From an uncultured Bacteroides sp. (GTDB lineage: Bacteria > Bacteroidota > Bacteroidia > Bacteroidales > Bacteroidaceae), in the NCBI GenBank assembly GCA_902472795.1, contig CABROZ010000032.1:1-20955 (forward strand): a stretch of 20,955 bases of DNA, in the 5' to 3' direction. A program made the position numbers and the translations under genes. Numbering within the stretch: the stretch's first letter is position 1; each line of letters starts with the position of its first letter. The notes under the pieces are model-generated. The model had not been told where the DNA came from and searched no databases. It saw nothing but the letters and a program-made list of their open reading frames with translations. Shown piece by piece: positions 7,107-14,914 of this stretch.

Positions 7107-9353
7107 GTGAAACGTTTTATATATATATATGTAGGACTCATTGTGTCGCTTTTGTGCTTTTCGGAGGCGATGGGTAAGGATGTCCCCAATGTGTATGGTA
7201 AACGTGGTATTTCGGCAGATTCGATTATGGAGAAGGTCATTTTCTTCGCTCCGTTTTACGAAAGTATTGTCGATGAATATCGTGCCGAACTTTATATTAA
7301 AGGACGGGTCAATATCCGTAAAAAGAATCATATTATCCGTTTTTTGCCTACGATGTTTCGGGTGCGAAAAGGGGTAAACGAGTATATGATGGAGACCTAC
7401 AGTGATTTGCACTTTACTGCTCCGGACATATACGACCAAAAGGTTAAAGCCAGTGTAGGGACTGCTTCGGAGTTTTGGCAAGCTGACGGGCGATTGCTGG
7501 AATATTTTCACATAAATGTTTATTCCTCCACTTTGCTTTATGATAAATTGCTGTCTCCGTTGGCCCGCAATGCCAAAAAGTATTATACCTATTACATTGA
7601 CTCCATAATGGGGCCTGAGTTCAATCGTCAATATAAAATCCGCTTTATTCCCAAAAGCAAAAGCTTTCAGTTGGTCGGTGGATACATGATTGTCAGTGAC
7701 AATGTGTGGAGCATTCGTGAGATTCGTTTTGCGGGACGTTCCGAACTGTTTCGTTATGACAATTTGTTGAAGATGGGTGAAGTCGGGGAGCCTGACGAAT
7801 TCCTGCCCATTCATTATTCGGTAGAAGGATCCTTTCGTTTTTTGGGAAATGTGATAGACGGTAGTTATACGGCTTCGCTCAAGTATAACGAAATTTCTCA
7901 GAAAGAAGGAGTACGAGACATCGAAAAACAAGATAAATCGAGATACGATCTGACTGAATCTTATACGTTAAGCAATGATACGAACGCGTATCAGCGTGAT
8001 ACGGCTTCTTTCAATTTATTGCGTCCCATACCTCTTACCGAACACGAACAGTTGTTGTATCAGAACTATTTTTTGCATCGCGATACGGCAGGTGTGAAGA
8101 AGAAAATAGTAAATAAAAATCTTGAATTCTGGGGACAGATAGGAGATGCGCTTATTAGTCGATATACGGTTAATCTGGATAAATTGGGCAGTGTGCGATG
8201 CTCGCCGTTGATCAATCCTTTGCTTTTAAGTTACAGTGGTTCGAACGGAATATCCTATCGGCAGGAGTTTAAATACAATCGGTTGTTCTCTGGTGACCGT
8301 CTTTTGAGGATAGTTCCACGAATCGGATATAACTTTACGCAAAAAGAATTTTATTGGAGGGTAAGAAGCGATTTTGATTACTGGCCCCGCAAGCGTGCGG
8401 CTTTGCATATAGAGTTTGGTAACGGTAACCGGATTTATAGTAGTGATGTACTTGACGATTTAAAGGCTATTCCGGACAGTTTGTTCGATTTCAATCAGAT
8501 TCATTTGGATTATTTCAAGGATTTGTATCTGAATGTAGAGCACAGTTGGGAAATAGTCAATGGTTTGACACTGGATTTGGGTCTGTCGATTCACCGGCGT
8601 ACGGAGGTAGAACGTTCTAATTTTGAAATTGTCTTTCCTGATACGCCTCCTGTCGCACGCTCTACGACAGACGAGCCGGCTGATCTTCCCGGTTTCGATC
8701 CGGAAATCCTGAATAAGTTTAGGCATACTTATAACAGTTTCGCCCCGAGGGTGCGTTTGACATGGAAGCCTGGACAGTATTATTACATGAATGGGGATCG
8801 TAAGGTGAACCTGAATTCAAAATACCCTACAATATCGGTTGACTGGGAACGTGGTATTGGAGGACTCCTTAAGAACTCCGGAAGTTACGAACGGGTTGAA
8901 GTTGATTTTCAGCACAATGTACCTTTGGGGCTGATGCGCGATTTGTATTTCCGACTTGGCTGGGGCGCATTCACGCGGCAGGAAGAACTTTACTTTGTGG
9001 ATTTTGCCAACCTTCGCCGTTCCAATCTTCCTACAGGTTGGAACGATGATATCGGTGGGGTGTTTCAGTTGTTGGATGGTCGCTGGTACAACTCTTCGCG
9101 AAAGTATGCACGCGCTCACGTTGTTTATGAAGCACCTTTTTTGCTGATCAAACATTTGAATAAATATACGCAATATGTGTTGAATGAGCGTTTGTATTTC
9201 AATATGCTGTTTGTGCCTCACTTGAATCCTTATCTTGAATTTGGCTACGGTATTGGTACACATATATTTGATTTTGGAGTATTTGCCAGTTTTGCCAATT
9301 GGCAGTATCAGGAGATTGGAGTCAAGTTCACATTCGAATTGTTCAATCGGTGA
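7107..9353 (+). CDS. DUF5686-family outer-membrane protein
   Basis: A large (748-residue) exported protein, unnamed in function. The chosen start is GTG 7107, just before an N-terminal signal sequence (KRFIYIYVGLIVSLLCFSEA, cleavage near residue 21); the in-frame ATG at 7035 lies upstream of the likely -7 box. The first third contains SIMEKVIFFAPFYESIVDEYRAELYIKGR-type sequence that I associate with DUF5686. Many DUF5686 proteins carry a carboxypeptidase-regulatory-like domain before this region; here it appears absent. The second half is rich in alternating aromatic and polar segments with WKPGQYYYMNGDRKVNLNS-type strands and ends in KFTFELFNR, as expected for a C-terminal beta barrel. The location is therefore probably the outer membrane. 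It is more AT-rich than ftsK or valS. It stands between divergent glnN and rpsA, which has its own promoter. Confidence 0.75.
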   Translation: MKRFIYIYVGLIVSLLCFSEAMGKDVPNVYGKRGISADSIMEKVIFFAPFYESIVDEYRAELYIKGRVNIRKKNHIIRFLPTMFRVRKGVNEYMMETYSDLHFTAPDIYDQKVKASVGTASEFWQADGRLLEYFHINVYSSTLLYDKLLSPLARNAKKYYTYYIDSIMGPEFNRQYKIRFIPKSKSFQLVGGYMIVSDNVWSIREIRFAGRSELFRYDNLLKMGEVGEPDEFLPIHYSVEGSFRFLGNVIDGSYTASLKYNEISQKEGVRDIEKQDKSRYDLTESYTLSNDTNAYQRDTASFNLLRPIPLTEHEQLLYQNYFLHRDTAGVKKKIVNKNLEFWGQIGDALISRYTVNLDKLGSVRCSPLINPLLLSYSGSNGISYRQEFKYNRLFSGDRLLRIVPRIGYNFTQKEFYWRVRSDFDYWPRKRAALHIEFGNGNRIYSSDVLDDLKAIPDSLFDFNQIHLDYFKDLYLNVEHSWEIVNGLTLDLGLSIHRRTEVERSNFEIVFPDTPPVARSTTDEPADLPGFDPEILNKFRHTYNSFAPRVRLTWKPGQYYYMNGDRKVNLNSKYPTISVDWERGIGGLLKNSGSYERVEVDFQHNVPLGLMRDLYFRLGWGAFTRQEELYFVDFANLRRSNLPTGWNDDIGGVFQLLDGRWYNSSRKYARAHVVYEAPFLLIKHLNKYTQYVLNERLYFNMLFVPHLNPYLEFGYGIGTHIFDFGVFASFANWQYQEIGVKFTFELFNR

Positions 9354-9406
9354 TGCAGGTGAAGTGGAACTGACTGTTCTTTTATGGAGGATGCTTTTGA
9401 AAGAAT

Positions 9407-9457
9407 GTGAAGTGCACATCGATTGAGTAGAGAAAGTATATACTTCTTCACTTTTTT
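9407..9457 (+). terminator. Possible weak terminator after the DUF5686 gene
   Basis: GTGAAG (9407-9412) can pair with CTTCAC (9446-9451), which is followed by six T residues; between them is the palindrome AAGTATATACTT (9434-9445). The loop is long and the stem short, so this is a weak call. The rest of the 223-base gap holds no gene and the rpsA promoter. Confidence 0.3.
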
Positions 9458-9480
9458 CTCATTGTTTTTAGATAGAAGTT

Positions 9481-9511
9481 TTTGCTGTTCAAGAAAATAC
9501 TATTATCTTTG
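9481..9511 (+). promoter_or_regulatory. rpsA promoter, full Bacteroides consensus
   Basis: TTTG at 9481-9484 and TATCTTTG at 9504-9511 are separated by 19 bases, the canonical -33/-7 arrangement for the primary sigma factor of Bacteroides. It predicts a start near 9518 and an AT-rich leader of roughly 60 bases before ATG 9577. Confidence 0.75.
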
Positions 9512-9576
9512 CGCCCGATTTATTGAGTCAATATAAAGTCTCACTTAATTAACGAGTTAAACAAACAATTTTATTA

Positions 9577-11367
9577 ATGGAAAATTTAAAAAATGTTGCT
9601 CCCATTGAAGACTTCAACTGGGATGCGTACGAAAACGGTGAAACCGTAACTAACGTAAGTCATGAGGACTTGGAAAAGGCGTATGACAATACGCTGAACA
9701 AAATTAACGACCGTGAGGTTGTTGACGGTACCGTAATCGCAATGAACAAGCGTGAAGTAGTTGTGAACATCGGTTACAAATCAGACGGTATCATTCCGAT
9801 GAGTGAATTCCGTTACAATCCCGATTTGAAGGTTGGTGATACTGTAGAAGTATTCATCGAAAATCAGGAAGACAAGAAAGGACAGTTGGTCCTGTCTCAC
9901 CGCAAAGCACGCGCTACCCGTTCTTGGGATCGTGTTAACGCAGCGTTGGAAAACGAAGAAGTTATCAAGGGTTACATCAAGTGCCGCACAAAGGGTGGTA
10001 TGATTGTAGATGTATTCGGCATCGAAGCTTTCTTGCCGGGTTCTCAGATCGATGTGAAACCTATCCGTGACTATGACGTATTCGTAGGAAAGACAATGGA
10101 ATTCAAGGTTGTTAAGATCAATCAGGAATTCAAGAACGTAGTTGTTTCTCACAAGGCTCTGATCGAGGCTGAACTGGAACAACAGAAGAAGGAAATTATC
10201 AGCAAACTCGAGAAAGGACAAGTTCTCGAAGGAACTGTTAAGAATATTACATCTTATGGCGTATTCATCGACTTGGGTGGCGTAGATGGTTTGATCCACA
10301 TCACAGACCTGTCTTGGGGCCGTGTAAGCGATCCGCACGAAGTTGTAGAACTCGACCAGAAACTGAACGTTGTTATTCTGGACTTCGACGATGAAAAGAA
10401 ACGTATCGCTTTGGGCTTGAAGCAACTCACTCCGCATCCTTGGGATGCTCTCGATCCTAACTTGAAGGTTGGCGATCATGTGAAGGGTAAAGTTGTCGTA
10501 ATGGCTGACTACGGTGCATTCATTGAAATCGCTCCGGGTGTTGAAGGCCTGATCCACGTATCTGAAATGTCTTGGAGCCAGCACCTGCGTTCTGCACAAG
10601 ACTTCATGAAGGTAGGTGATGAAGTAGAAGCTGTAGTCCTGACACTCGATCGTGAAGAACGTAAGATGTCTTTGGGTATCAAACAGCTGAAACCGGATCC
10701 ATGGGAAACTATCGAAGAAAAGTATCCTGTAGGCAGCAAGCATATTGCTAAGGTTCGCAACTTCACTAACTTCGGCGTATTTGTAGAAATCGAAGAAGGT
10801 GTTGATGGTTTGATTCACATCTCTGACTTGTCTTGGACGAAGAAAGTTAAGCATCCGTCTGAGTTTACTCAAATCGGTGCTGATATCGAAGTTCAGGTAT
10901 TGGAAATCGACAAGGAGAACCGTCGTCTCAGCTTGGGTCACAAGCAGCTCGAAGAAAATCCTTGGGATGTATTCGAAACTGTATTTACTGTAGGTTCCGT
11001 ACACGAAGGTACTATCATCGAAATGTTGGATAAGGGTGCTGTTGTAGCTCTGCCTTATGGTGTTGAAGGTTTCGCTACTCCGAAACACCTCGTTAAGGAA
11101 GACGGTACACAGGCTCAGTTGGATGAGAAACTGCCGTTCAAGGTTATCGAGTTCAACAAAGATGCAAAACGCATCATCTTGTCTCACAGCCGTATTTTCG
11201 AAGATGCTGCAAAGGCTGAAGAAAGAGCCGAAAAGAAGGCTGCTAAGAAAGCCAACAGCAAGAAAGAAGAAACTCCGCTGATCCAGAACCAAGCTGCATC
11301 TACTACATTGGGTGACATCGACGCTCTGGCTGCCTTGAAAGAACAAATGGAAGCTGAAAAGAAGTAA
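9577..11367 (+). CDS. rpsA: 30S ribosomal protein S1
   Basis: RNA-binding ribosomal protein that helps load mRNA on the 30S subunit. The 596-residue product has six S1 repeats, at about 46-110, 127-194, 213-283, 299-368, 386-456 and 473-545. Repeats 3 to 5 carry the best consensus (GVFIDLGGVDGLIHITDLSW, GAFIEIAPGVEGLIHVSEMSW-like, GVFVEIEEGVDGLIHISDLSW-like); repeats 1, 2 and 6 are more divergent. A lysine/alanine/glutamate-rich stretch (about 548-570) and a short acidic tail end the protein. Codon use is strongly biased, as in highly expressed genes. It has its own consensus promoter and a strong terminator, so it is probably monocistronic. There is no Shine-Dalgarno sequence; the leader is A/T-rich and looks unstructured. 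Confidence 0.97.
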   Translation: MENLKNVAPIEDFNWDAYENGETVTNVSHEDLEKAYDNTLNKINDREVVDGTVIAMNKREVVVNIGYKSDGIIPMSEFRYNPDLKVGDTVEVFIENQEDKKGQLVLSHRKARATRSWDRVNAALENEEVIKGYIKCRTKGGMIVDVFGIEAFLPGSQIDVKPIRDYDVFVGKTMEFKVVKINQEFKNVVVSHKALIEAELEQQKKEIISKLEKGQVLEGTVKNITSYGVFIDLGGVDGLIHITDLSWGRVSDPHEVVELDQKLNVVILDFDDEKKRIALGLKQLTPHPWDALDPNLKVGDHVKGKVVVMADYGAFIEIAPGVEGLIHVSEMSWSQHLRSAQDFMKVGDEVEAVVLTLDREERKMSLGIKQLKPDPWETIEEKYPVGSKHIAKVRNFTNFGVFVEIEEGVDGLIHISDLSWTKKVKHPSEFTQIGADIEVQVLEIDKENRRLSLGHKQLEENPWDVFETVFTVGSVHEGTIIEMLDKGAVVALPYGVEGFATPKHLVKEDGTQAQLDEKLPFKVIEFNKDAKRIILSHSRIFEDAAKAEERAEKKAAKKANSKKEETPLIQNQAASTTLGDIDALAALKEQMEAEKK

Positions 11368-11400
11368 TTTAGCTTCATTGCATAGATTTTTTGAGTTGAG

Positions 11401-11439
11401 AAGGGCGCTTGTCGTAAAAAACAAGTGCCCTTTCTTTTT
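11401..11439 (+). terminator. Rho-independent terminator of rpsA
   Basis: AAGGGCGCTTGT (11401-11412) pairs with ACAAGTGCCCTT (11421-11432) with one G-T wobble and an 8-base loop, followed by TCTTTTTA. It lies 33 bases after the rpsA stop and 12 bases before the rnz start. Confidence 0.9.
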
Positions 11440-11450
11440 ATGATAACGGT

Positions 11451-12386
11451 ATGGAAAAGTTTGAGCTACATATTCTGGGATGTGGGTCGGCATTGCCCAC
11501 TACACGTCATTTTCCTACTTCGCAGGTATTGAATATTCGCGATAAATTATATATGATTGATTGTGGGGAAGGCGCACAGTTGCAGTTCCGTAAATCGCGT
11601 TTGAAGTTTTCGAGGTTGAATCATATCTTCATCTCTCATCTTCACGGTGACCATTGTTTTGGGTTGTTGGGACTGATTTCTACGCTCAATCTTTTAGGAC
11701 GTACAGCCGAACTACATATCTATTCACCCAAAGGCTTGGACCAGCTGTTGAGGCCAATGCTTGATTTTTTCAATCATCAGATGACTTATCAGGTCATTTT
11801 TCATGAGTTCGATACTGCAGAACCTGCCATGATATACGAAGATCGTTCCATTACGGTCACAACCATTCCCTTGCGTCACCGCTTGCCCTGTTGTGGTTTC
11901 CTGTTTGCAGAGAAACCTCGGCCGAGTCATATTGTTCGTGAAATGATCGATTTCTATCAGGTACCCGTTTACGAACTCAATCGCATTAAAAACGGAGCTG
12001 ATTTTGTAACACCGGAGGGGGAAGTTATCGCCAATTCGCGATTGACTCGTCCTTCAGATCCGCCACGGAGTTATGCCTATTGCTCCGACACCTGTTATCT
12101 TCCGGATCTGGCAATGAAGTTGAAAGGGGTCGATTTGTTGTTTCATGAAGCTACTTTTGCCGAGGCAGATGCTGCACGTGCAAAGGAAACCTTTCATACT
12201 ACGGCAACTCAGGCTGCACAGTTGGCAAAGGATTCAGAGGCAAAGGCTCTGTTGATCGGACATTTTTCGGCGCGCTACGATGATGAAACCGACTTGTTGG
12301 AAGAGGCTTCCGCCATATTTCCTGCAACGAGACTTGCACAGGAGACGCTTTGTGTACAGGTGGGGGAAGATTTCTCTCGGAGCTGA
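11451..12386 (+). CDS. rnz: Ribonuclease Z (tRNase Z, short form)
   Basis: Zinc endonuclease that removes 3' trailers from tRNA precursors. The 311-residue length fits the short tRNase Z class. The metallo-beta-lactamase signature HLHGDH is at residues 63-68, preceded by the DCGEGAQLQ segment (about 39-47) typical of RNase Z. Later family motifs are IPLRHRLPCCGFLF, YCSDTCYLPD (metal-ligand Asp), FHEATF and the final GHFSARY with its metal-ligand His. All expected metal ligands can be seen. The gene starts just after the rpsA terminator. I cannot point to a clear promoter in the 12 bases between, so some transcription may come through or from within the terminator region. The ECF sigma gene follows after 53 bases on the same strand. 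Confidence 0.95.
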   Translation: MEKFELHILGCGSALPTTRHFPTSQVLNIRDKLYMIDCGEGAQLQFRKSRLKFSRLNHIFISHLHGDHCFGLLGLISTLNLLGRTAELHIYSPKGLDQLLRPMLDFFNHQMTYQVIFHEFDTAEPAMIYEDRSITVTTIPLRHRLPCCGFLFAEKPRPSHIVREMIDFYQVPVYELNRIKNGADFVTPEGEVIANSRLTRPSDPPRSYAYCSDTCYLPDLAMKLKGVDLLFHEATFAEADAARAKETFHTTATQAAQLAKDSEAKALLIGHFSARYDDETDLLEEASAIFPATRLAQETLCVQVGEDFSRS

Positions 12387-12439
12387 ATTAAACTTTTATT
12401 CTGAACGAATGTCTAAACGATAAATATGCATAGATAAAT

Positions 12440-12994
12440 ATGAATTCTTCTTATAATGAACGCGAGGTGTTGGCACTTTTGCAGGAAGAAAGCACGCAGA
12501 AGCGAGGATTTGAAATGATTGTAGCCCAATATAGCGAGCAGCTGTATTGGCAAATCCGGCGCATGGTGCTTTCGCACGAAGATGCTAACGATCTGCTTCA
12601 GAATACTTTTATCAAAGCATGGACCAACATTGATTATTTTCGAGCTGAGGCTAAAATATCTACCTGGCTCTATCGTATTGCCTTGAATGAATGTCTGACT
12701 TTCTTGAACAAGCAGCGTGCCGTGTCCACGGTGTCGTTGGACGATCCCGAAGCAAATACGATTGAGAGACTTGAAAGTGATCCGTATTTCTCGGGCGACA
12801 AGATCCAGCTTGCTTTGCAAAAGGCATTGTTGACGTTGCCGGAAAAACAACGCATGGTGTTCAACCTGAAATACTATCAGGAGATGAAATACGAAGAAAT
12901 GTCGGAGATATTTGGCACTTCGGTTGGGGCTTTGAAGGCTTCTTACCATTATGCCGTGAAGAAGATTGAGAAATTTTTGGAGGACGAGTATTAA
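12440..12994 (+). CDS. ECF-type RNA polymerase sigma factor
   Basis: A 184-residue sigma-70-family protein with only regions 2 and 4. Region 2 spans about residues 22-93 (DANDLLQNTFIKAW and ISTWLYRIALNECLTFLN, core-binding and -10 recognition). Region 4 is at about 122-180 (LPEKQRMVFNLKYYQEMKYEEMS, then GTSVGALKASYHYAVKKIE, the -35 reading helix-turn-helix). The two genes that follow encode a single-pass membrane protein (47 bases on) and an exported Spy-like protein, the usual setting for a sigma factor held at the membrane by a partner. No Shine-Dalgarno sequence precedes the ATG. No TAnnTTTG box is seen in the 53 bases after rnz, so the promoter may be self-recognised or transcription may come from rnz. 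Its regulon cannot be told from this window. Confidence 0.93.
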   Translation: MNSSYNEREVLALLQEESTQKRGFEMIVAQYSEQLYWQIRRMVLSHEDANDLLQNTFIKAWTNIDYFRAEAKISTWLYRIALNECLTFLNKQRAVSTVSLDDPEANTIERLESDPYFSGDKIQLALQKALLTLPEKQRMVFNLKYYQEMKYEEMSEIFGTSVGALKASYHYAVKKIEKFLEDEY

Positions 12995-13027
12995 ACCTTC
13001 AACCGTAAAAGTTGTCTAAAAAAACAG

Positions 13028-13034
13028 AAAGGAG
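13028..13034 (+). promoter_or_regulatory. Strong Shine-Dalgarno site deciding the start at 13042
   Basis: AAAGGAG lies 7 bases upstream of ATG 13042. Most starts in this window have no such site. It rules against the in-frame TTG at 13012, which lies upstream of it. Confidence 0.7.
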
Positions 13035-13041
13035 ACTTTTT

Positions 13042-13413
13042 ATGAAAGAAGAAGATAACATTTTGAGAAAGGTGGGAACAGAGAACCCTTTCCGTGTGCC
13101 TGAAGGATATTTTGAAGGGTTGACTTCGGATATTATGAATAAGCTTCCTGAAAAAGAGAAGGTCGCTTTTGTACAGAAAGAACCTACCATGTGGGATAAG
13201 GTAAAGCCGTGGATTTATATGGCTGCCATGTTTGCAGGAGCAGCTTTGATTATCCGGGTGGCTTCTTCTGACCGGCAGGAGGCTCCGAAGACCGAATATG
13301 TGGCAGCCGAAGATGCTGACAAGGAAATGCAATACATCAATGAGGTAGTAGATAACTCCATGTTGGACGATTATTCGCTTTATGTTTACCTGACTGATGT
13401 TGAGGCGGAATGA
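13042..13413 (+). CDS. Small single-pass membrane protein, probable anti-sigma factor
   Basis: A 123-residue protein of unproven function. The cytoplasmic N-terminal part contains ENPFRVPEGYFEGLTSDIMN (residues 14-33), a motif I recognise from small membrane proteins encoded behind ECF sigma genes in Bacteroidetes. One membrane helix follows at about 57-74 (WIYMAAMFAGAALIIRVA), then an acidic tail of about 50 residues (AAEDADKEMQYINEV). Topology and position, 47 bases after the sigma gene and 25 before the exported protein, suggest that it holds the sigma factor at the membrane. No zinc-type HxxxCxxC anti-sigma motif is present. The start is fixed by the AAAGGAG site. The alternative is a membrane protein of unrelated function in the same operon. 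Confidence 0.75.
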   Translation: MKEEDNILRKVGTENPFRVPEGYFEGLTSDIMNKLPEKEKVAFVQKEPTMWDKVKPWIYMAAMFAGAALIIRVASSDRQEAPKTEYVAAEDADKEMQYINEVVDNSMLDDYSLYVYLTDVEAE

Positions 13414-13438
13414 AACAAGGACTTATAACAAAAGAATA

Positions 13439-13906
13439 ATGAAAAAACTGAGTGTATTGATTGTGGTGTTGTGCAGTTGCGTCTCGATGCTATGGGCGGC
13501 TGATGGATGCGATCAACACCGTTTGAGCAGGGAAGAATTTCGTGCAAAACAACAGGCTTTTATAACGAAAAATGCCGGACTTAGTAAAGAAGAAGCTGAC
13601 AAGTTCTTTCCCGTTTACTTTGAATTGCAGGATCGTAAGAAGCAGCTGAACGATGAGGCGTGGGATTTGCTTCGTAAGGGAAAAGATGATAATACGACCG
13701 ATGCACAATATGGCGAGATTCTGGAAGGTGTTTACGATGCTCGTATGGCTTCAGACCGGTTGGATAAGACTTATCTTGAAAAGTTCAGAAAGATTCTGCC
13801 CTATAAGAAGATTTATTTGGTGCAAAGGGCTGAAATGCGTTTCCAAAGAGAGTTGTTGAAGGGAATGCAGCGAAATGAAAAAAGACCCGGAAAGCCACAA
13901 CGATAG
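13439..13906 (+). CDS. Exported Spy/CnrX-like helical protein, candidate periplasmic sensor
   Basis: A 155-residue protein with a signal peptide (MKKLSVLIVVLCSCVSMLWA, cleavage about residue 20). The mature part is charged and predicted helical: LSREEFRAKQQAF, then GLSKEEADKFFPVYFELQDR, and near the end FRKILPYKKIYLVQRAEMRF. The pattern of a P-x-Y-x-E-L segment followed by a K-[IV]-L-P-x-x-x helix resembles periplasmic Spy, CpxP and CnrX-type proteins, some of which sense metals or misfolded protein. Similar Flavobacteriia proteins are, as I recall, annotated as sensors of ECF-type sigma factors. It is the third gene after the sigma factor and the membrane protein and ends before a strong terminator, so the three form a likely operon. 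ATG 13439 is chosen because an upstream in-frame start would precede the signal peptide with charged residues. The signal is unknown. Confidence 0.75.
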   Translation: MKKLSVLIVVLCSCVSMLWAADGCDQHRLSREEFRAKQQAFITKNAGLSKEEADKFFPVYFELQDRKKQLNDEAWDLLRKGKDDNTTDAQYGEILEGVYDARMASDRLDKTYLEKFRKILPYKKIYLVQRAEMRFQRELLKGMQRNEKRPGKPQR

Positions 13907-13948
13907 TTCAGTGGTTGGGAAAAATAGGTATTGTTTATCATATGATTA

Positions 13949-13989
13949 AGGCCGACTTCAAATTATTTTTTGGAGTCGGCCTTTTTCTT
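13949..13989 (+). terminator. Rho-independent terminator of the sigma-factor operon
   Basis: AAGGCCGACTTCAA (13949-13962) pairs with TTGGAGTCGGCCTT (13971-13984) with one G-T wobble and an 8-base loop, followed by a T-rich tract. It closes the plus-strand operon just before the convergent mazG stop at 14006; the minus strand lacks a good U-tract. Confidence 0.92.
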
Positions 13990-14005
13990 GCAGAAGTCTT
14001 AGGAA

Positions 14006-14830
14006 TCAATTCTTTCCCTGTGATTCATCGGACTTTTCCGTCTGTTTTTCCAGTTCCTTTGCTTCGTTCCACAGTTTGTCCATCTCGGCTAAGCTCATGT
14101 CGTGCAGGTTGCGGCCTTCCTTGATGGTGTGGGCTTCCAGATAGTTGAAGCGGCGGATGAATTTCTGGTTGGTGTGTTCCAGCGCGTTGTCGGGATTGAT
14201 CTTGTAGAGGCGGGCAGCATTGATGAGGCTGAACAGAACGTCGCCGAACTCTTCTTCGGCTTTCTGTTTGTCCATATTGGCTACTTCGGCCTGAAACTCC
14301 TGAATTTCTTCCTTCACCTTGTCCCATACTTGTTCACGTTCTTCCCAGTCGAAACCTACGTTGCGTGCCTTGTCCTGAATGCGATAGGCTTTGATGAGCG
14401 TGGGCAAGGCGGCGGGCACACCACTCAACACGGTTTTGTTTCCACCTTTTTCTTTCAGCTTCAGCTGTTCCCAGTTTTCCACTACCTGAGCGGCGCTTTC
14501 GGCTTTGGCATCGCCGAATACGTGCGGATGGCGGTAGATGAGCTTTTCGCAGAGGCGGTCGCAGACGTCCTTGATGTCGAAGTCGCCTGTCTCGCTGCCT
14601 ATCTTGGCGTAGAAGGCCACGTGCAGCAGAACGTCGCCCAGCTCCTTGCAGATGTCTTGCTTGTCGTCGCGCATCAGGGCGTCGCACAGTTCGTACGTTT
14701 CTTCAATGGTGTTGGGGCGCAGACTCTCGTTGGTCTGTTTGCGGTCCCACGGACATTTCTCGCGCAGTTCGTCCAGTATGTCGAGGAAGCGTCCGAAAGC
14801 TTCCATCTGTTCTTTACGTGTATGTTGCAT
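14006..14830 (-). CDS. mazG: Nucleoside triphosphate pyrophosphohydrolase MazG
   Basis: All-alpha house-cleaning enzyme that hydrolyses (d)NTPs to monophosphate and pyrophosphate. At 274 residues it is close to the usual two-domain length of about 265. The first MazG domain has CPWDRKQT (about 26-33), then IEETYELCDAL and KELGDVLLHV, giving the metal ligands E43, E44, E47, E63 and D66. The second domain repeats the pattern (EEIQEFQAEV and EEFGDVLFSLINAAR). ATG 14830 is chosen because the longer in-frame start at 14869 lies upstream of the likely -7 box. It is co-directional with the DUF3810 gene upstream but separated from it by the 22-bp repeat array and its own promoter. The C-terminus is a charged, low-complexity tail. 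Confidence 0.95.
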   Translation of the reverse strand: MQHTRKEQMEAFGRFLDILDELREKCPWDRKQTNESLRPNTIEETYELCDALMRDDKQDICKELGDVLLHVAFYAKIGSETGDFDIKDVCDRLCEKLIYRHPHVFGDAKAESAAQVVENWEQLKLKEKGGNKTVLSGVPAALPTLIKAYRIQDKARNVGFDWEEREQVWDKVKEEIQEFQAEVANMDKQKAEEEFGDVLFSLINAARLYKINPDNALEHTNQKFIRRFNYLEAHTIKEGRNLHDMSLAEMDKLWNEAKELEKQTEKSDESQGKN

Positions 14831-14858
14831 AATCGTTGTTGGTTTTAAAAATCTCGGG

Positions 14859-14866
14859 CAAAGGTA
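14859..14866 (-). promoter_or_regulatory. Probable -7 promoter box of mazG
   Basis: The minus strand reads TACCTTTG, matching TAnnTTTG, 28 bases upstream of ATG 14830. No TTTG at the standard -33 distance. Confidence 0.5.
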
Positions 14867-14914
14867 CAAAGTTTTTTTCAGATAAAGTGCTGAGAACGAA
14901 ACATTAGTAGTTTC

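Noticed and set aside
9434..9445. AAGTATATACTT palindrome as an operator for rpsA
   Set aside because: It lies about 50 bases upstream of the -33 region in AT-rich sequence, where short palindromes arise easily; nothing else supports it.
9781..11493. Open frame of 570 codons antisense to rpsA
   Set aside because: It spans rpsA and its terminator and shows low-complexity Phe/Leu/Arg-rich sequence typical of the reverse of a biased highly expressed gene.
13012..13041. TTG start for the anti-sigma-like gene
   Set aside because: A strong Shine-Dalgarno site lies downstream of it and directly before ATG 13042.
14102..14848. Open frame of 248 codons antisense to mazG
   Set aside because: It covers the two MazG domains in reverse, has no signal or domain and no plausible promoter.
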